A stretch of DNA of 64,000 nt from Helicobacter cetorum MIT 99-5656 (GTDB taxonomy: Bacteria > Campylobacterota > Campylobacteria > Campylobacterales > Helicobacteraceae). Under the pieces are notes generated by a model. That model searched no databases and had not been told where the DNA came from. It worked only from the letters and a program-made list of their open reading frames with translations. Location: contig NC_017735.1 in NCBI RefSeq assembly GCF_000259275.1, positions 186,001-250,000 of the forward strand, written 5' to 3'. The translations under genes were made by a program, and so were the position numbers. Shown here piece after piece: positions 24,292-34,413 of the stretch. Position 1 is the first letter of the stretch. The number at the start of each line of letters is the position of its first letter.

Positions 24292-25887
24292 TTGAATTTA
24301 CACACCTTAAAAAGCAAGATTGTTATCGGTTTAATCGCAAGCTTTTCGGTTCTCCTAATTGCAGTTTGGTTTTTTCTAAAAAAAGATTATAGAAGTGTCG
24401 CCCATGAGCAAGGTTTACATGTAACTCAAATGCTAAACCAAAGTATTCTTAACACCATCGTTCAAGCCATTAACATTGGCACCAAAGAGGCTATTCATCA
24501 GGCAGTTGAAGACAGCAACAAAATTGAAGGCGTCAAGCTAAAATTCTTTCCGGGCGAAGGCGATATTAGGCTTTTTAAGTATAATGTAAAGTTTGGCGAA
24601 AATTACCCCAAAGAAGTTTTAGAGTATTTCAAAGATGTTACCAAACCTCAATATAATGTTGTTAATGAAGAAGAGGGCTATGTATGGCTTTTACAACCTT
24701 TAGCGAATGCTAAGTCTTGTATGGTTTGTCATGTCAACAATAAAGAAAACGAAATGCTAGGGGTTATGGAGCTTAAATTAAATTTAAACAATATTTATAC
24801 CTCTATATCTCATCACCAGTATAGCACTATTATTACCATTATTGCTGTAGTGGTAGCATTGCTGTTTGTTTTACTCTTTATGGTTAAAAGAGACTTATTT
24901 AACCCCTTGAATAAGCTTATTGAGTTGAGTAATGGTTTTGTCAATACTGCTAAAGTAGATTTAAGCAAACGCTTAGGCATAAAAACTAGAGATGAAATCG
25001 GAATTGCTGCACAAAATATTGATGGCTTTTTGGATAAAATCCAAGAAGTGATTGTAGAGAGTGGAAAAATTTTTGAAAAGGATAAAATTCTTTATAGCGA
25101 TTTAGGAAAAGTAAGCAACGAATTAGTCGGCATGGGTCAAACCCAAGTAGAACATATGAATAACATGAATGAAGCGATTGTTAATAGTAACGAGTTGCTT
25201 TCTCATGCACAAAATAATCTCAATGAAAGCACGGAAAATCTAAATAATTCCTTTAGTGTTTTACAAGAGTTTCAAACTGAATTAGAAGCTATTGTCAATA
25301 CAAATACGAGCATGAATGAGAGACAAAATATGGTTAGAGAAAGCTTTAGTCATCTACAAACTCAAGCTAATGAGATTAAAAATATCGGTGCGATTATTAA
25401 TGATATTGCGGACAGGACTAATCTCTTGGCCTTAAATGCCGCTATTGAAGCTGCACGAGCGGGTGAGCATGGTAGGGGATTTGCAGTCGTGGCTGATGAG
25501 GTGCGAAAACTCAGCGAGCAAATTAAAAAATCGCTAGGTGAAATCAATGTTTTAGTAGGCACACTCAATGAAAGCATAGGTTCTAATGGAGCGAGTGTAA
25601 ACGAGATTGCCGAGGAGAGTAATCAGGCAAATGAAAAAGCAAAAGAAGTGGTTCAAAAAAGCCATGAGGTTATTCGTATTTTAGAAGAAAGTCGCAGTAA
25701 GATTGTAGGTGGTATTGAAGAAAACAATGAAGTTTCTAGCAAGATTAATGGCATTAAAGACTTGAGTGCATCTGTGTTAGATACATTCAATGTAGTTAAA
25801 GAAACTCGTGAGCGTTTGGATAACAATATCAAACAATTGCAAGATAATACCATTCTTTGGGGTAAGGAATTTGATAAATTCAGTTAA
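24292..25887 (+). CDS. Methyl-accepting chemotaxis protein with periplasmic CxxCH heme motif
   Basis: 531 aa. TTG 24292 has AAGGA upstream. TM1 is at about residues 9-30 and TM2 about 178-199, with a periplasmic domain of about 150 residues between. Cys143, Cys146 and His147 form CMVCH, the covalent heme-c attachment motif, in a context (WLLQPL...SCMVCH) resembling the Tll0287/DUF3365-type sensor domain. HAMP follows at about 200-255. The signalling tip [35 protein letters not shown] is near residues 375-410. A heme-c chemoreceptor could sense redox state, oxygen or NO. It sits between hopE and rsmH, a place where I recall no receptor in H. pylori. Confidence 0.88.
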   Translation: MNLHTLKSKIVIGLIASFSVLLIAVWFFLKKDYRSVAHEQGLHVTQMLNQSILNTIVQAINIGTKEAIHQAVEDSNKIEGVKLKFFPGEGDIRLFKYNVKFGENYPKEVLEYFKDVTKPQYNVVNEEEGYVWLLQPLANAKSCMVCHVNNKENEMLGVMELKLNLNNIYTSISHHQYSTIITIIAVVVALLFVLLFMVKRDLFNPLNKLIELSNGFVNTAKVDLSKRLGIKTRDEIGIAAQNIDGFLDKIQEVIVESGKIFEKDKILYSDLGKVSNELVGMGQTQVEHMNNMNEAIVNSNELLSHAQNNLNESTENLNNSFSVLQEFQTELEAIVNTNTSMNERQNMVRESFSHLQTQANEIKNIGAIINDIADRTNLLALNAAIEAARAGEHGRGFAVVADEVRKLSEQIKKSLGEINVLVGTLNESIGSNGASVNEIAEESNQANEKAKEVVQKSHEVIRILEESRSKIVGGIEENNEVSSKINGIKDLSASVLDTFNVVKETRERLDNNIKQLQDNTILWGKEFDKFS

Positions 25888-25905
25888 GTCTGTTGGGGGG
25901 ATTTT

Positions 25906-26832
25906 TTGCAAACGATAGAGAATCTACACCAAAGCGTTTTATTACAAGAAGTTTTACAAGCCTTTAAGCCGTTAGAAAGTGGGGTGTTTATAGACTGCAC
26001 TTTAGGATTAGGGGGGCATTCTAAATCTATTTTATCTCAAAACCCACACCTTAAACTTGTAGGCATTGATAAAGATAAATTTGCTAGAGAATTAGCCAAA
26101 GAGCGTTTGAAAGAATTTGAAAACCGCTATAGTATTATGAGTGGGGGGTTTTTGCAATGCTTTAAAAAAGCCCTAGAATTTTATGGTGAGCAAATTAAGG
26201 GTGTTTTGGTGGATTTGGGGGTGAGTTCCTTACAGCTTGATGATGAAAATAGGGGTTTTGGTTTCCATTCGCACACTTTGGATATGCGTATGGATTTAGA
26301 GAGTGAGCTGAATGCTAAAAAAGTTATCAACTCTTATTCTGTGGTGGCTTTAGAAAAAATCTTTAGAGATTATGGCGAAGTGAGAGACTATAAAAAAATC
26401 GCTCACCACATTGTAGAACGCCGAGCTAAAAAGCCTTTTGAAGATGCTAAGGATTTAAGCTCTTTTATTAGCTCTCTCTCTAAGAATAAGAAAATCCACC
26501 CAGCTACTTTGATTTTCCAAGCGATTCGTATAGAAGTGAATAATGAACTAGAAGAATTAAAAGGGTTTTTAGAAAGTGCGAAAAATCTTAAGGGAGCGAT
26601 TTTGTGCGTTATATCGTTCCATTCCTTAGAAGATGTGTTGGTAAAAAACGCCTTCAAAAACTATGCGAAAAATTGCATCTGTGATGTTTCAAGTTTTAGA
26701 TGCACTTGCTCTAACAATAACGCACTTGGTGAAATACTCACTAAAAAGCCCATTGTTCCAAGTGCAAAAGAAATTGCAGAAAATAGGCGTTCAAGAAGTG
26801 CCAAAATGAGAATTTTTAGGTTTAAGTCTTGA
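25906..26832 (+). CDS. rsmH: 16S rRNA (cytosine(1402)-N4)-methyltransferase RsmH
   Basis: 308 aa, standard length. SAM-dependent methylation of C1402 of 16S rRNA. Visible motifs: [18 protein letters not shown] (SAM-binding motif I), [19 protein letters not shown] and [10 protein letters not shown], all diagnostic of MraW/RsmH. The start is TTG 25906, preceded by GGGGGG. The downstream FtsL-like gene overlaps the stop by four bases, the classical mraW-ftsL arrangement of the cell-division cluster. Confidence 0.96.
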   Translation: MQTIENLHQSVLLQEVLQAFKPLESGVFIDCTLGLGGHSKSILSQNPHLKLVGIDKDKFARELAKERLKEFENRYSIMSGGFLQCFKKALEFYGEQIKGVLVDLGVSSLQLDDENRGFGFHSHTLDMRMDLESELNAKKVINSYSVVALEKIFRDYGEVRDYKKIAHHIVERRAKKPFEDAKDLSSFISSLSKNKKIHPATLIFQAIRIEVNNELEELKGFLESAKNLKGAILCVISFHSLEDVLVKNAFKNYAKNCICDVSSFRCTCSNNNALGEILTKKPIVPSAKEIAENRRSRSAKMRIFRFKS

Positions 26833-27173
26833 ATCCTTTAGAAGAACCCTTAAAATCTCAAGAACACTTTGTGCGTATAGAAGATTACGAAAAGAAAGAA
26901 TTATTTGCCGAAACTACAAATGAAAATTCACATGGACTCTCATTAATGGTTTTAATAGGAGTATTAGTTGTGGGGGGAATCTTTTTAGCTCTATTAGTGC
27001 CTAAAGTCTATTTAAGCAACAATATTTATTATACAAGCCGTAAAATTAATGCCTTAGAAGACCAAAAACGCTTGCTTTTAGAGGAACAACAAATTATAAA
27101 AAATAAATTAGAAAAAGAGCGTTTTAAATACTACATAGAAAATAGTGAGAATATTGGCGATATTGCATTTTAA
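26829..27173 (+). CDS. FtsL-like bitopic membrane protein
   Basis: 114 aa. A cytoplasmic N-terminus of about 38 residues, one membrane helix (about 39-62, [19 protein letters not shown]), and a periplasmic leucine-zipper-like coiled coil (about 70-105). This is the topology and size of FtsL, the division protein that pairs with FtsB and FtsQ. Start TTG 26829 overlaps the rsmH stop (TTGA), so translation is coupled. In many bacteria ftsL follows rsmH directly. Sequence conservation of FtsL is too weak to be certain. Confidence 0.65.
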   Translation: MNPLEEPLKSQEHFVRIEDYEKKELFAETTNENSHGLSLMVLIGVLVVGGIFLALLVPKVYLSNNIYYTSRKINALEDQKRLLLEEQQIIKNKLEKERFKYYIENSENIGDIAF

Positions 27174-27274
27174 TTGATAGCAAACATCTCCTAAAAACAA
27201 AGGCTTGTCTTTAAAATTTTGTTTCAATTATGAAATATCAAGCCTTTTTAATCCCTTTTAAAACTCTAATTTCA

Positions 27275-27307
27275 AAAAAAAAAAACAATTTCTTTGTATT
27301 GTATAAT
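27275..27307 (+). promoter_or_regulatory. A11-tract promoter for 27337 gene
   Basis: Eleven A residues (27275-27285), a 16-base spacer, then TATAAT at 27302-27307, 30 bases before the ATG. The tract occupies the -35 position. In H. pylori, homopolymer tracts at this place vary in length and tune outer membrane protein transcription. Confidence 0.75.
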
Positions 27308-27336
27308 GAGAACTCTACGGACTAACAAGGATAACA

Positions 27337-29298
27337 ATGAAAAAATTATACACTTCGCTTTTATTGTTTGCTACCTTACAAGCCCACCAAAAAAGCGGCT
27401 TTTTCATAGAGGGGGGTTTTGAAACTGGGCTTTTACAAGGCACCAAACAGCAAGAGAATCAAGTTAAGAGAGAATATATTGATGCGGTTACACACAATAC
27501 CTATGCCGACTATTTGCCTCTAAACACGATTTTAAAGGGGGCGACTAATTTATTTGGCGATGCTAACGCCATATCACAATTACAATTTTCAGCTTTACAC
27601 CCTATTAAAGTGAGTATGAAAAATAATGAACTCACAATAGAAAATTTTCTGCCTTATAATTTGAATAATGTTAAGCTTTCGTTTAAAGACTCTCAAGGCA
27701 AACTCATTGATTTGGGCATGATAGAGACCATTCCTAAGCAAGCCAAAATCGTTTTACCTGAAAGATTATTTGATAATTTCAAGCAGATTAGCCCTAGTGC
27801 CACTTATTCTGATTTTGAAGTCTCTAGCACAAAGTTTTCTGATGAAAATACACAGAGATTGTTTAGGGCTTTAGATACCATGACGACAAATTTAATGGTG
27901 CAGTATATGAATTCGCCCCCACTTCACACTTGCTATTACCAACCCAGAAAAAATGATTGTTGGCAAGGCTTTACCCCAAAGACCGCTGAAGAATTTACAA
28001 ACTTACTCCTAAACATGTTTGCAGTATTTGATTCAAAATCATGGCAAGAAAATATAAAAAACGCTCCCTTTGATTTTGTGAATAGTTGGAGTCCTGGAGA
28101 TTGTTGGTTTGGGCATGAAAAATGCGTGGCTCCCCATAAAGATGGTTTGGTTAATCCTAAATTTAAAAATGATATAGTTTCCCCCAATAAAGTCATAAGC
28201 GATTTTACGAGCCACATGCTACTTAAAATCATCATCTTAAAAAACTCTAGTGTGCAAGGCTTAGGAAGTGGTAGTATTACTCAGGGTAGTTTAGGAGTAG
28301 AAGCTTATGCTATTAATCCTACCACACTTTTTGGTAACGATTTGAAAACGCTCAATCTTAACGGCATAACAACCATTTTACATGAATTTAGCCACACCAA
28401 ACACTACAGCCATAACGGAAACATGACTTATCAGCGAGTCCCAAAACCTGATGGCAAAGGCGATTCTGATGGCATTCCTTATGATGTTTGCTCTCGTTTT
28501 AATGGCGAAGGTAAGCCTACATATCCAGGCAATTTTCCTGATTCAGTTTATCCTGACTGCCACCATGTCCCAGCCGGATTTTTAGGCATCACCACGGCTG
28601 TGTGGCAACAACTCATGGATAAAAACGCTCTGCCGATAGATTACGCTAATTTAAGCAGTCAAAAAAGCTATAACTTAAATGCGACCCTTGATACCACAAG
28701 TTTAGCAAACTCTATGCTTAGCACACTCAAGCAAAGTTTTTTAATTTCTAGTTCCACTGCCACCCAAAAATCTTATATTTTAGAAAATGCAACCACTTCA
28801 AAAAATTTTAACGCCCCTATACTAGGGGCTAATTTAAAAATAGGCTACCAACACTACTTCAATAACTTTATAGGGTTAGCTTATTATGGCATTGTGAAAT
28901 ACAACTATGCCAAAGCAACTAGCAAAAAAATAGAACAATTAAGCTATGGTGGGGGAATAGATTTATTACTAGATTTTATCACTACTTATACTAAAACTTC
29001 AAAAACTACTAAGATGAATAAAAGCTTTTCTTCATCTTTTGGAGTGTTTGGTGGGTTAAGGGGGTTATATAATGGCTATCACGCATTTAATCAAGTCAAA
29101 AGAAACGCTAATTTAGATGCAGTTACTGGATTGAATTATCGCTACAAGCATTCTAAGTATTCTGTGGGTATTAGTGTACCTTTAATAGAGAGAAAGGTTA
29201 GTATCGTTTCTAATGACAATACAACAACAAACACCATCCTTTTTAATGAAGGCTCCAGCCATTTTAAGGTATTTTTTAATTATGGGTGGGTGTTTTAA
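27337..29298 (+). CDS. Large Hof-like outer membrane protein with HExxH motif
   Basis: 653 aa. A signal peptide ends near residue 16 (MKKLYTSLLLFATLQA). The N-terminal passenger region is mixed and contains Cys pairs (CYYQPRKNDC, CWFGHEKC). A zinc-metalloprotease-like motif HEFSH lies at residues 349-353, followed by TKHYSHNG, so H359 could be a third ligand. The C-terminal 170 residues are beta-barrel strands (FGVFGGLRGLYNGYH, GLNYRYKHSKYSVGI) ending FNYGWVF. The overall plan matches Helicobacter Hof-type proteins, recalled not searched. It has a paralogue directly downstream. Protease activity is inference. Confidence 0.7.
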   Translation: MKKLYTSLLLFATLQAHQKSGFFIEGGFETGLLQGTKQQENQVKREYIDAVTHNTYADYLPLNTILKGATNLFGDANAISQLQFSALHPIKVSMKNNELTIENFLPYNLNNVKLSFKDSQGKLIDLGMIETIPKQAKIVLPERLFDNFKQISPSATYSDFEVSSTKFSDENTQRLFRALDTMTTNLMVQYMNSPPLHTCYYQPRKNDCWQGFTPKTAEEFTNLLLNMFAVFDSKSWQENIKNAPFDFVNSWSPGDCWFGHEKCVAPHKDGLVNPKFKNDIVSPNKVISDFTSHMLLKIIILKNSSVQGLGSGSITQGSLGVEAYAINPTTLFGNDLKTLNLNGITTILHEFSHTKHYSHNGNMTYQRVPKPDGKGDSDGIPYDVCSRFNGEGKPTYPGNFPDSVYPDCHHVPAGFLGITTAVWQQLMDKNALPIDYANLSSQKSYNLNATLDTTSLANSMLSTLKQSFLISSSTATQKSYILENATTSKNFNAPILGANLKIGYQHYFNNFIGLAYYGIVKYNYAKATSKKIEQLSYGGGIDLLLDFITTYTKTSKTTKMNKSFSSSFGVFGGLRGLYNGYHAFNQVKRNANLDAVTGLNYRYKHSKYSVGISVPLIERKVSIVSNDNTTTNTILFNEGSSHFKVFFNYGWVF

Positions 29299-29333
29299 CC
29301 CCATTAACCCTCTTTTAAAACCTTGAAATTAAC

Positions 29334-29367
29334 AAAAAAAAAAAACGATTTTTTTGCTTGTTATAAT
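29334..29367 (+). promoter_or_regulatory. A12-tract promoter for 29417 gene
   Basis: Twelve A residues (29334-29345), a 16-base spacer, and TATAAT at 29362-29367. The architecture equals that upstream of the 27337 paralogue, with one A more. It is a candidate for slippage-based expression variation. Confidence 0.75.
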
Positions 29368-29416
29368 AACTCTTAAAAACTAAAAATATTTAAAATAATG
29401 CACTTTTTAAGGAATA

Positions 29417-31723
29417 TTGATGAAAAAAACCTTTATTTCTTTGTATTTAGTCAATTTTATTGCACCTATTGAAGTCTTTAGTCATCCTAAAGATGGCTTT
29501 TTTATAGAAGCAGGGTTTGAAACAGGGTTGTTGCAAACTAAAGAAAGATTAATCCAAAAACCTAACAACCCTTTTGATTCTAACGCACACCGCTTGAATG
29601 GGATTGGAAAAAACGAAAAGAAACAAGAAAACAATAAAGAAAAACCGATTAAAGCCACGCAAACAAATACTCAAAAGAATGAAAAACAAGGTAATGAAAA
29701 CACCGAAACCATTATTGATGTTCCTAAAGATAGCGTTATTATAGATGAAGCCCCTACTAAAAACAATCCTAATGGCGAAAGCATTATTGAAGTTCCAAGT
29801 AATGATGGCAAGATTAAAACAAATACTAAAATTGATATTGATGGCAAAGAAATGCAAGCTGAGAAAATCGCTCCTAATGTGGTGGAAGTAAATGGGGGGG
29901 ACATGACGCAAAATGATGTTCCTAATGATTCACCTACTCAAAGTGCGAGTGAAGGGGCGAGCAAGGATACTTATCCTACTTTAAACAATTCAAATAGTAA
30001 TACTCTAAATCATACAAGTCATTTCACAAGCCCAGACTTAAGCCAAAAAACCACGCAGCTACTCACGGATAGCAATGTTACTGATTACTACAATGCTTTC
30101 ACTACATTACGACCTATAAAAACGATGTTGCTTGATAAAAGTGCCAAAACAAACTTACCCCAAGAAACCACATGGTCTACTAACGCTAATTCCTTAGATA
30201 ATACCACTGCATTAAATAAAGACAATTTGGTTAATCAAGATATTGTGATACAAAATTTCTTGCCTTATGATGTGAATAATGTTGTATTAGTCATTCAAGC
30301 CAAAGACAATCAAGGCAATATTAAAGAAATACCCCTAGCTAATTTTGATAGCATTTCTAAAAACACGGAAATTAAAATTGATGCAAGCATGCTTAAAAAT
30401 TTAGAGCATTTAAACGGAAGTGTAGATATTTATGACTTTAAATTTAAAACCACCACTAATTCAAACGAAGAGACTAAGCGTATTTTTACAGCCCTTGAAG
30501 GCATTAAAACCAATATTCAAGGGCGTTTTAATGACGACCCAATGGTCTATGGTTACCAACGCTATTGCGGTGATAACTGCTATACTAAAATCAATCAAAC
30601 GAGCGCACAACACTATGTAAATGCCCTGCTGAATATGGCGTATGTGATTGACTCACCTGAATGGAAAAATGCCATTGACAATGCTACCTTTAGCTTTATT
30701 CATAGGGGACATTTAGTAGAACATCAAGAAGTAGTAGATAGCTTTAGAAAAGATAGCAACTTTTTTAGATTTAAGGCCTTGCGTAATGACACAGAAACCA
30801 CAACGCTTTGGGGATTAGCTACACCCACAATGCTTTCTGTTACAGAAAAAGTTTTAGACCCCACTTATACCAGCATTCATGTTGACCCCAAATTAGCTCA
30901 TAATGACCCCTATGCAAGCTATGGCACGCTAAGTGAACGCTTTAAATTCCATGTGCTTTTGCATGAATATTCGCACACCAAAGGCTACTTCGGGCATAGT
31001 GCTAGTATGACAGGCTATGGTGCCAATAGTTTTGCTGGCATTTCGACTAATGTGTGGACAGCCCTTAATGAAAGCAATAAATTACCCATAGATTATAAAG
31101 GCTTACAAGCAAGGGGAGAAAGAATAGGCAAGTATGGAGCTATCCAAAACCAATTTGCTCTACTCTCAACCCTAGACACTAATTTAAACCAATTTATGAG
31201 TGCCATATCTAGTTTTAGCAACAGAAACAATCCCATTCAAAACCAAACCTACTCAAATGTAATGCTAGGCTTTAACGCTAAAATGGGGTATCAAAAATAT
31301 CTCAATAATTATGTGGGCTTTGCCTACTATACCATCATAAAATACAATTACTCTAAAAGTTCTGGTTATGCTGGAGTGATTCAACAAGTGGGTGCTGGGG
31401 GTGGGATAGATTTGCTATTAGATTTTCATACCAAGTTTAGTGGTAAGAGTATTAAAAGCACATTAGGTGTATTTGGCGGTTTAAGGGGGTTATATAATGG
31501 CTATAGTTTGCTTAAAAATGTGTTTAATACAGGAAATCTAGATGTGGTAAGTGGATTAAACTATCGCTACAAAAAATCTAAATATTCTGTAGGCATAGCC
31601 ATTCCTTTGGTACAACAAAATTTAAAACTATCTTTAAATGATAGTGTAGGAGTAAAAGAAATCACTTTAAAAGAAGGTTCAAGCCATTTTAAGGTGTTTT
31701 TTAATTATGGGTGGGTGTTTTAG
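29417..31723 (+). CDS. Large Hof-like outer membrane protein, paralogue with inserted low-complexity region
   Basis: 768 aa. An N-terminal secretion signal runs to about residue 22. Residues about 45-210 are an Asn/Lys/Glu/Thr-rich insertion with repeats (IIDVPKDS, IIDEAP, IIEVPS) not present in the 27337 paralogue. The shared region follows, with HEYSH at residues 516-520 continuing TKGYFGHS, so the HExxH pair is kept but spacing to the third His differs by one. C-terminal barrel strands (FGVFGGLRGLYNGY, GLNYRYKKSKYSVGI) end FNYGWVF. It is tandem to its paralogue with a near-identical promoter. It is probably a surface protein under diversifying selection. Enzymatic activity is unproven. Confidence 0.7.
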   Translation: MMKKTFISLYLVNFIAPIEVFSHPKDGFFIEAGFETGLLQTKERLIQKPNNPFDSNAHRLNGIGKNEKKQENNKEKPIKATQTNTQKNEKQGNENTETIIDVPKDSVIIDEAPTKNNPNGESIIEVPSNDGKIKTNTKIDIDGKEMQAEKIAPNVVEVNGGDMTQNDVPNDSPTQSASEGASKDTYPTLNNSNSNTLNHTSHFTSPDLSQKTTQLLTDSNVTDYYNAFTTLRPIKTMLLDKSAKTNLPQETTWSTNANSLDNTTALNKDNLVNQDIVIQNFLPYDVNNVVLVIQAKDNQGNIKEIPLANFDSISKNTEIKIDASMLKNLEHLNGSVDIYDFKFKTTTNSNEETKRIFTALEGIKTNIQGRFNDDPMVYGYQRYCGDNCYTKINQTSAQHYVNALLNMAYVIDSPEWKNAIDNATFSFIHRGHLVEHQEVVDSFRKDSNFFRFKALRNDTETTTLWGLATPTMLSVTEKVLDPTYTSIHVDPKLAHNDPYASYGTLSERFKFHVLLHEYSHTKGYFGHSASMTGYGANSFAGISTNVWTALNESNKLPIDYKGLQARGERIGKYGAIQNQFALLSTLDTNLNQFMSAISSFSNRNNPIQNQTYSNVMLGFNAKMGYQKYLNNYVGFAYYTIIKYNYSKSSGYAGVIQQVGAGGGIDLLLDFHTKFSGKSIKSTLGVFGGLRGLYNGYSLLKNVFNTGNLDVVSGLNYRYKKSKYSVGIAIPLVQQNLKLSLNDSVGVKEITLKEGSSHFKVFFNYGWVF

Positions 31724-31786
31724 TGCGGAATAAATTGATAAAAATAATATTTTTTAAATAAAAGCGTTATTTTTATTTTATTTTCG

Positions 31787-31792
31787 TATAAT
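31787..31792 (+). promoter_or_regulatory. TATAAT -10 element upstream of HD-domain gene
   Basis: TATAAT preceded by a T/A-rich tract, as in Helicobacter housekeeping promoters. It lies 127 bases before the next start and implies a long leader, in which I see no structure worth naming. Confidence 0.45.
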
Positions 31793-31918
31793 AAAATTTT
31801 AAGTTAGTGTTGATGACCATACACTAAAAATTTATTAATCTTAATGGTGTGATAAAATCAACTATTCTTAATAAAACCAATAACCTTAAATATTCAAAAC
31901 AATACAAAAAGGGAAATT

Positions 31919-33163
31919 ATGTATGGAGCTTATCCTATAAAAACCAATCTTTTTAGTCCTTTTACCCCCTTAAAAACCCCTAAACTCCAAGCTAAATTCT
32001 TAAGGCGCATGTTTGTAAGCGCTTCTATTAGGCGTTGGAATGACCAATCATGCCCTTTAGAGTTTGTAGAATTAGACAAGCAAGCCCACAAAGCCATGAT
32101 TATGTATTTGCTCGCTAAGGATTTAATCCATAGGGGTAAAAAAATAGATTTAGATATTTTGATTAAATATTTTTGCTTTGAATTTTTAGCTCGGGTGGTG
32201 CTTACTGATATTAAACCCCCTATTTTTTACAGGCTTCAAAAAACCCACAATAAAGAATTGGCTCATTATGTTGCAGAAAGCTTGAAAGATGAGATTAAAG
32301 ACTATTTTTGTTTAGAAGAATTGCAAAATTATTTGAGAGAGACCCCTAACCATTTAGAAGCCCAGATTTTACAAAGTGCACATTTTTACGCTTCTAAGTG
32401 GGAGTTTGATATTATCTATCATTTCAACCCTAACATGTATGGTGTGAAAGAAATAAAAGAAAAAATTGATAAACAACTCAAAAGCAACGAACATTTATTT
32501 GAAGGGCTTTTTGGCGAAAAAGAAGATTTAAAAAAAATGGTGAGCATGTTTGGGCAATTGCGTTTTCAGAAGCGTTGGAGTCAAACCCCAAGAGTGCCAG
32601 AAACGAGTGTGTTAGGGCATACACTCTGTGTAGCTCTGATAGCCTATTTACTGAGCTTTGATTTAAATACTTGTAAAAGCATGCGAATCAATCATTTTTT
32701 GGGCGGGCTTTTTCATGATTTACCTGAAATTTTAACACGAGACATCATTACCCCCATTAAGCGAAGCGTTGTAGGGCTTGATGATTGCATTAAAGAAATT
32801 GAAAAAGAAGAAATGCAAGAAAAGGTCTATTCGCTTGTCTCACAAAGCGTGCAAGAAGATTTAAGGTATTTCACCGAAAATGAATTTAAAAACCGCTACA
32901 AAGACAAATCTCATCAAATTGTTTTTACTAAAGACGCTAAGGAATTATTTGCACTTTATAATCAAGATGAATATGAAGGGGTTTGTGGGGAGCTTTTAAA
33001 AGTGTGCGACCATTTGAGTGCTTTTTTAGAAGCTAAAATCTCTCTTTCTCATGGCATTTCTAGCGCCGACTTAATCAATGGTTTTAGGAATGTTTATAAA
33101 CTCCGTAAAGACACACAAATTTGTGGCTTAGATTTAGGGGCGTTGTTTAGGGATTTTGAATAG
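31919..33163 (+). CDS. HD-domain phosphohydrolase-like protein
   Basis: 414 aa, ATG after AAAGGGAAATT. The C-terminal half has an HD-superfamily metal site: LGHTLCVALIAYLL near residue 240 supplies the first His, and FLGGLFHDLPEILTRD near 262-277 supplies the HD pair. The N-terminal half is helical and unassigned. The family includes 5'-nucleotidases (YfbR) and nucleotide phosphohydrolases. The substrate is not evident. It sits next to rpoN with convergent orientation, as a conserved hypothetical does in H. pylori. Confidence 0.75.
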   Translation: MYGAYPIKTNLFSPFTPLKTPKLQAKFLRRMFVSASIRRWNDQSCPLEFVELDKQAHKAMIMYLLAKDLIHRGKKIDLDILIKYFCFEFLARVVLTDIKPPIFYRLQKTHNKELAHYVAESLKDEIKDYFCLEELQNYLRETPNHLEAQILQSAHFYASKWEFDIIYHFNPNMYGVKEIKEKIDKQLKSNEHLFEGLFGEKEDLKKMVSMFGQLRFQKRWSQTPRVPETSVLGHTLCVALIAYLLSFDLNTCKSMRINHFLGGLFHDLPEILTRDIITPIKRSVVGLDDCIKEIEKEEMQEKVYSLVSQSVQEDLRYFTENEFKNRYKDKSHQIVFTKDAKELFALYNQDEYEGVCGELLKVCDHLSAFLEAKISLSHGISSADLINGFRNVYKLRKDTQICGLDLGALFRDFE

Positions 33164-33164
33164 A

Positions 33165-34409
33165 TTAAGCACGCATTAAATAGAGCTTTTTTCTCTCGCT
33201 TGAAGAAGCAATATTGAGCAATTGGCGGTATTTTGTAATGGTTCTTCTCACCATTTTTAGATGGAATTTTTCTTCAATGAGTTCTAAAATCTTAGCATCG
33301 CTCAAAGGCTTTTTCTTATTTTCATTATTAATCAATTCCAAAAGATAGTCTTTAATCACAGCGTTTGAAGTCTCACTATTGTCTAATGCAATGCTAAAGA
33401 AACTCTTAATAGGAAAAACCCCCCTTTCACATGCTAAATATTTATTAGAAATAGCCCTTGAAATCGTGCTTACAGAATGGTTAAATTCATTGGCTAAATC
33501 CAGTAGTCTTAAGGGGCGTAGCTCTTTACCCTTAAAAAAATCGTATTGATACTCTAAAAGCATGAGCCCGATTTTATAGATGGTGGCTTTTCTCAAATTC
33601 AAGGCATCAATCAAATCCTTGGCTTCTTTTAATTTTTCTTTCAAATAATTTGTGTCTTTGAAATGCGTTTCTTCTAAGCTAATCACAGGGTAGCTCTCAT
33701 CATTCAACCGCACCACTATTTCATTATCCACTTCCATAATAAAAAGCTCAGGAATGACTTCTTTTTCTCTTTCTAAAAACTCAATAGCTGGGGGGTTTTT
33801 AAAGGATTTTAAAATTTTTAAAGCTTTTTCATAATAAAAATCTTTAGAAAATTCATGGTGCTTTTCTAAATGCAAAATAATCTTTTGAACTTCTTCATAA
33901 AGCTCGTTATTCTCTAGCTCCCTACTCTCTAACTGGAATAAAAAACTTTCTTTGACACTCTTTGCCCCAACGCCAGCTGGGGTAAGATAGCTAAAACGCT
34001 TACGCACTTTCTCATACATTCCACTCTCAACGCCTAAAATCCTAGCCCTTTCTCCAACGCTCTCTTCAAAATACCCTTCGCTATTTAGCCCACCGATAAT
34101 ATCCATTGCGATTTTCTGAGAGATTTCGGTAGGAAATAGGGGGGCGATAATTTGAGCTTGCAAGGTCTCAAAAAGGCTTTTTGGTGCGATACTAAAATTC
34201 TCTAAATTATCGCTTGAACTCCGCAAACTAAATTGCTCGCTAAAGCTTTTAACCCGCTTGTTTTCAATTTTGATTAAGGGGTTAGTGAGTGCGTTTTCTT
34301 TTAAAACTTCTTCTAAGTCTTCAAGCTCGCTTTGTAAAATAGGAAGCCAGCTTTTCAAAGTAGCGTTTAATTTGCTTTTAGGAGTAAGGTTTGTGCGTAA
34401 AATTGCCAT
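33165..34409 (-). CDS. rpoN: RNA polymerase sigma-54 factor
   Basis: 414 aa. Region I is the Leu/Gln-rich N-terminus ([19 protein letters not shown]). The core-binding region is central. A helix-turn-helix ([21 protein letters not shown]) and the RpoN box ([12 protein letters not shown], near the C-terminus) recognise -24/-12 promoters. In Helicobacter sigma-54 drives middle flagellar genes (hook, basal body, flaB) with FlgR. It is downstream of lptB, four bases apart, so probably co-transcribed with lptB-tsaE-dnaX. Confidence 0.96.
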   Translation of the reverse strand: MAILRTNLTPKSKLNATLKSWLPILQSELEDLEEVLKENALTNPLIKIENKRVKSFSEQFSLRSSSDNLENFSIAPKSLFETLQAQIIAPLFPTEISQKIAMDIIGGLNSEGYFEESVGERARILGVESGMYEKVRKRFSYLTPAGVGAKSVKESFLFQLESRELENNELYEEVQKIILHLEKHHEFSKDFYYEKALKILKSFKNPPAIEFLEREKEVIPELFIMEVDNEIVVRLNDESYPVISLEETHFKDTNYLKEKLKEAKDLIDALNLRKATIYKIGLMLLEYQYDFFKGKELRPLRLLDLANEFNHSVSTISRAISNKYLACERGVFPIKSFFSIALDNSETSNAVIKDYLLELINNENKKKPLSDAKILELIEEKFHLKMVRRTITKYRQLLNIASSSERKKLYLMRA

Positions 34410-34413
34410 TGAC

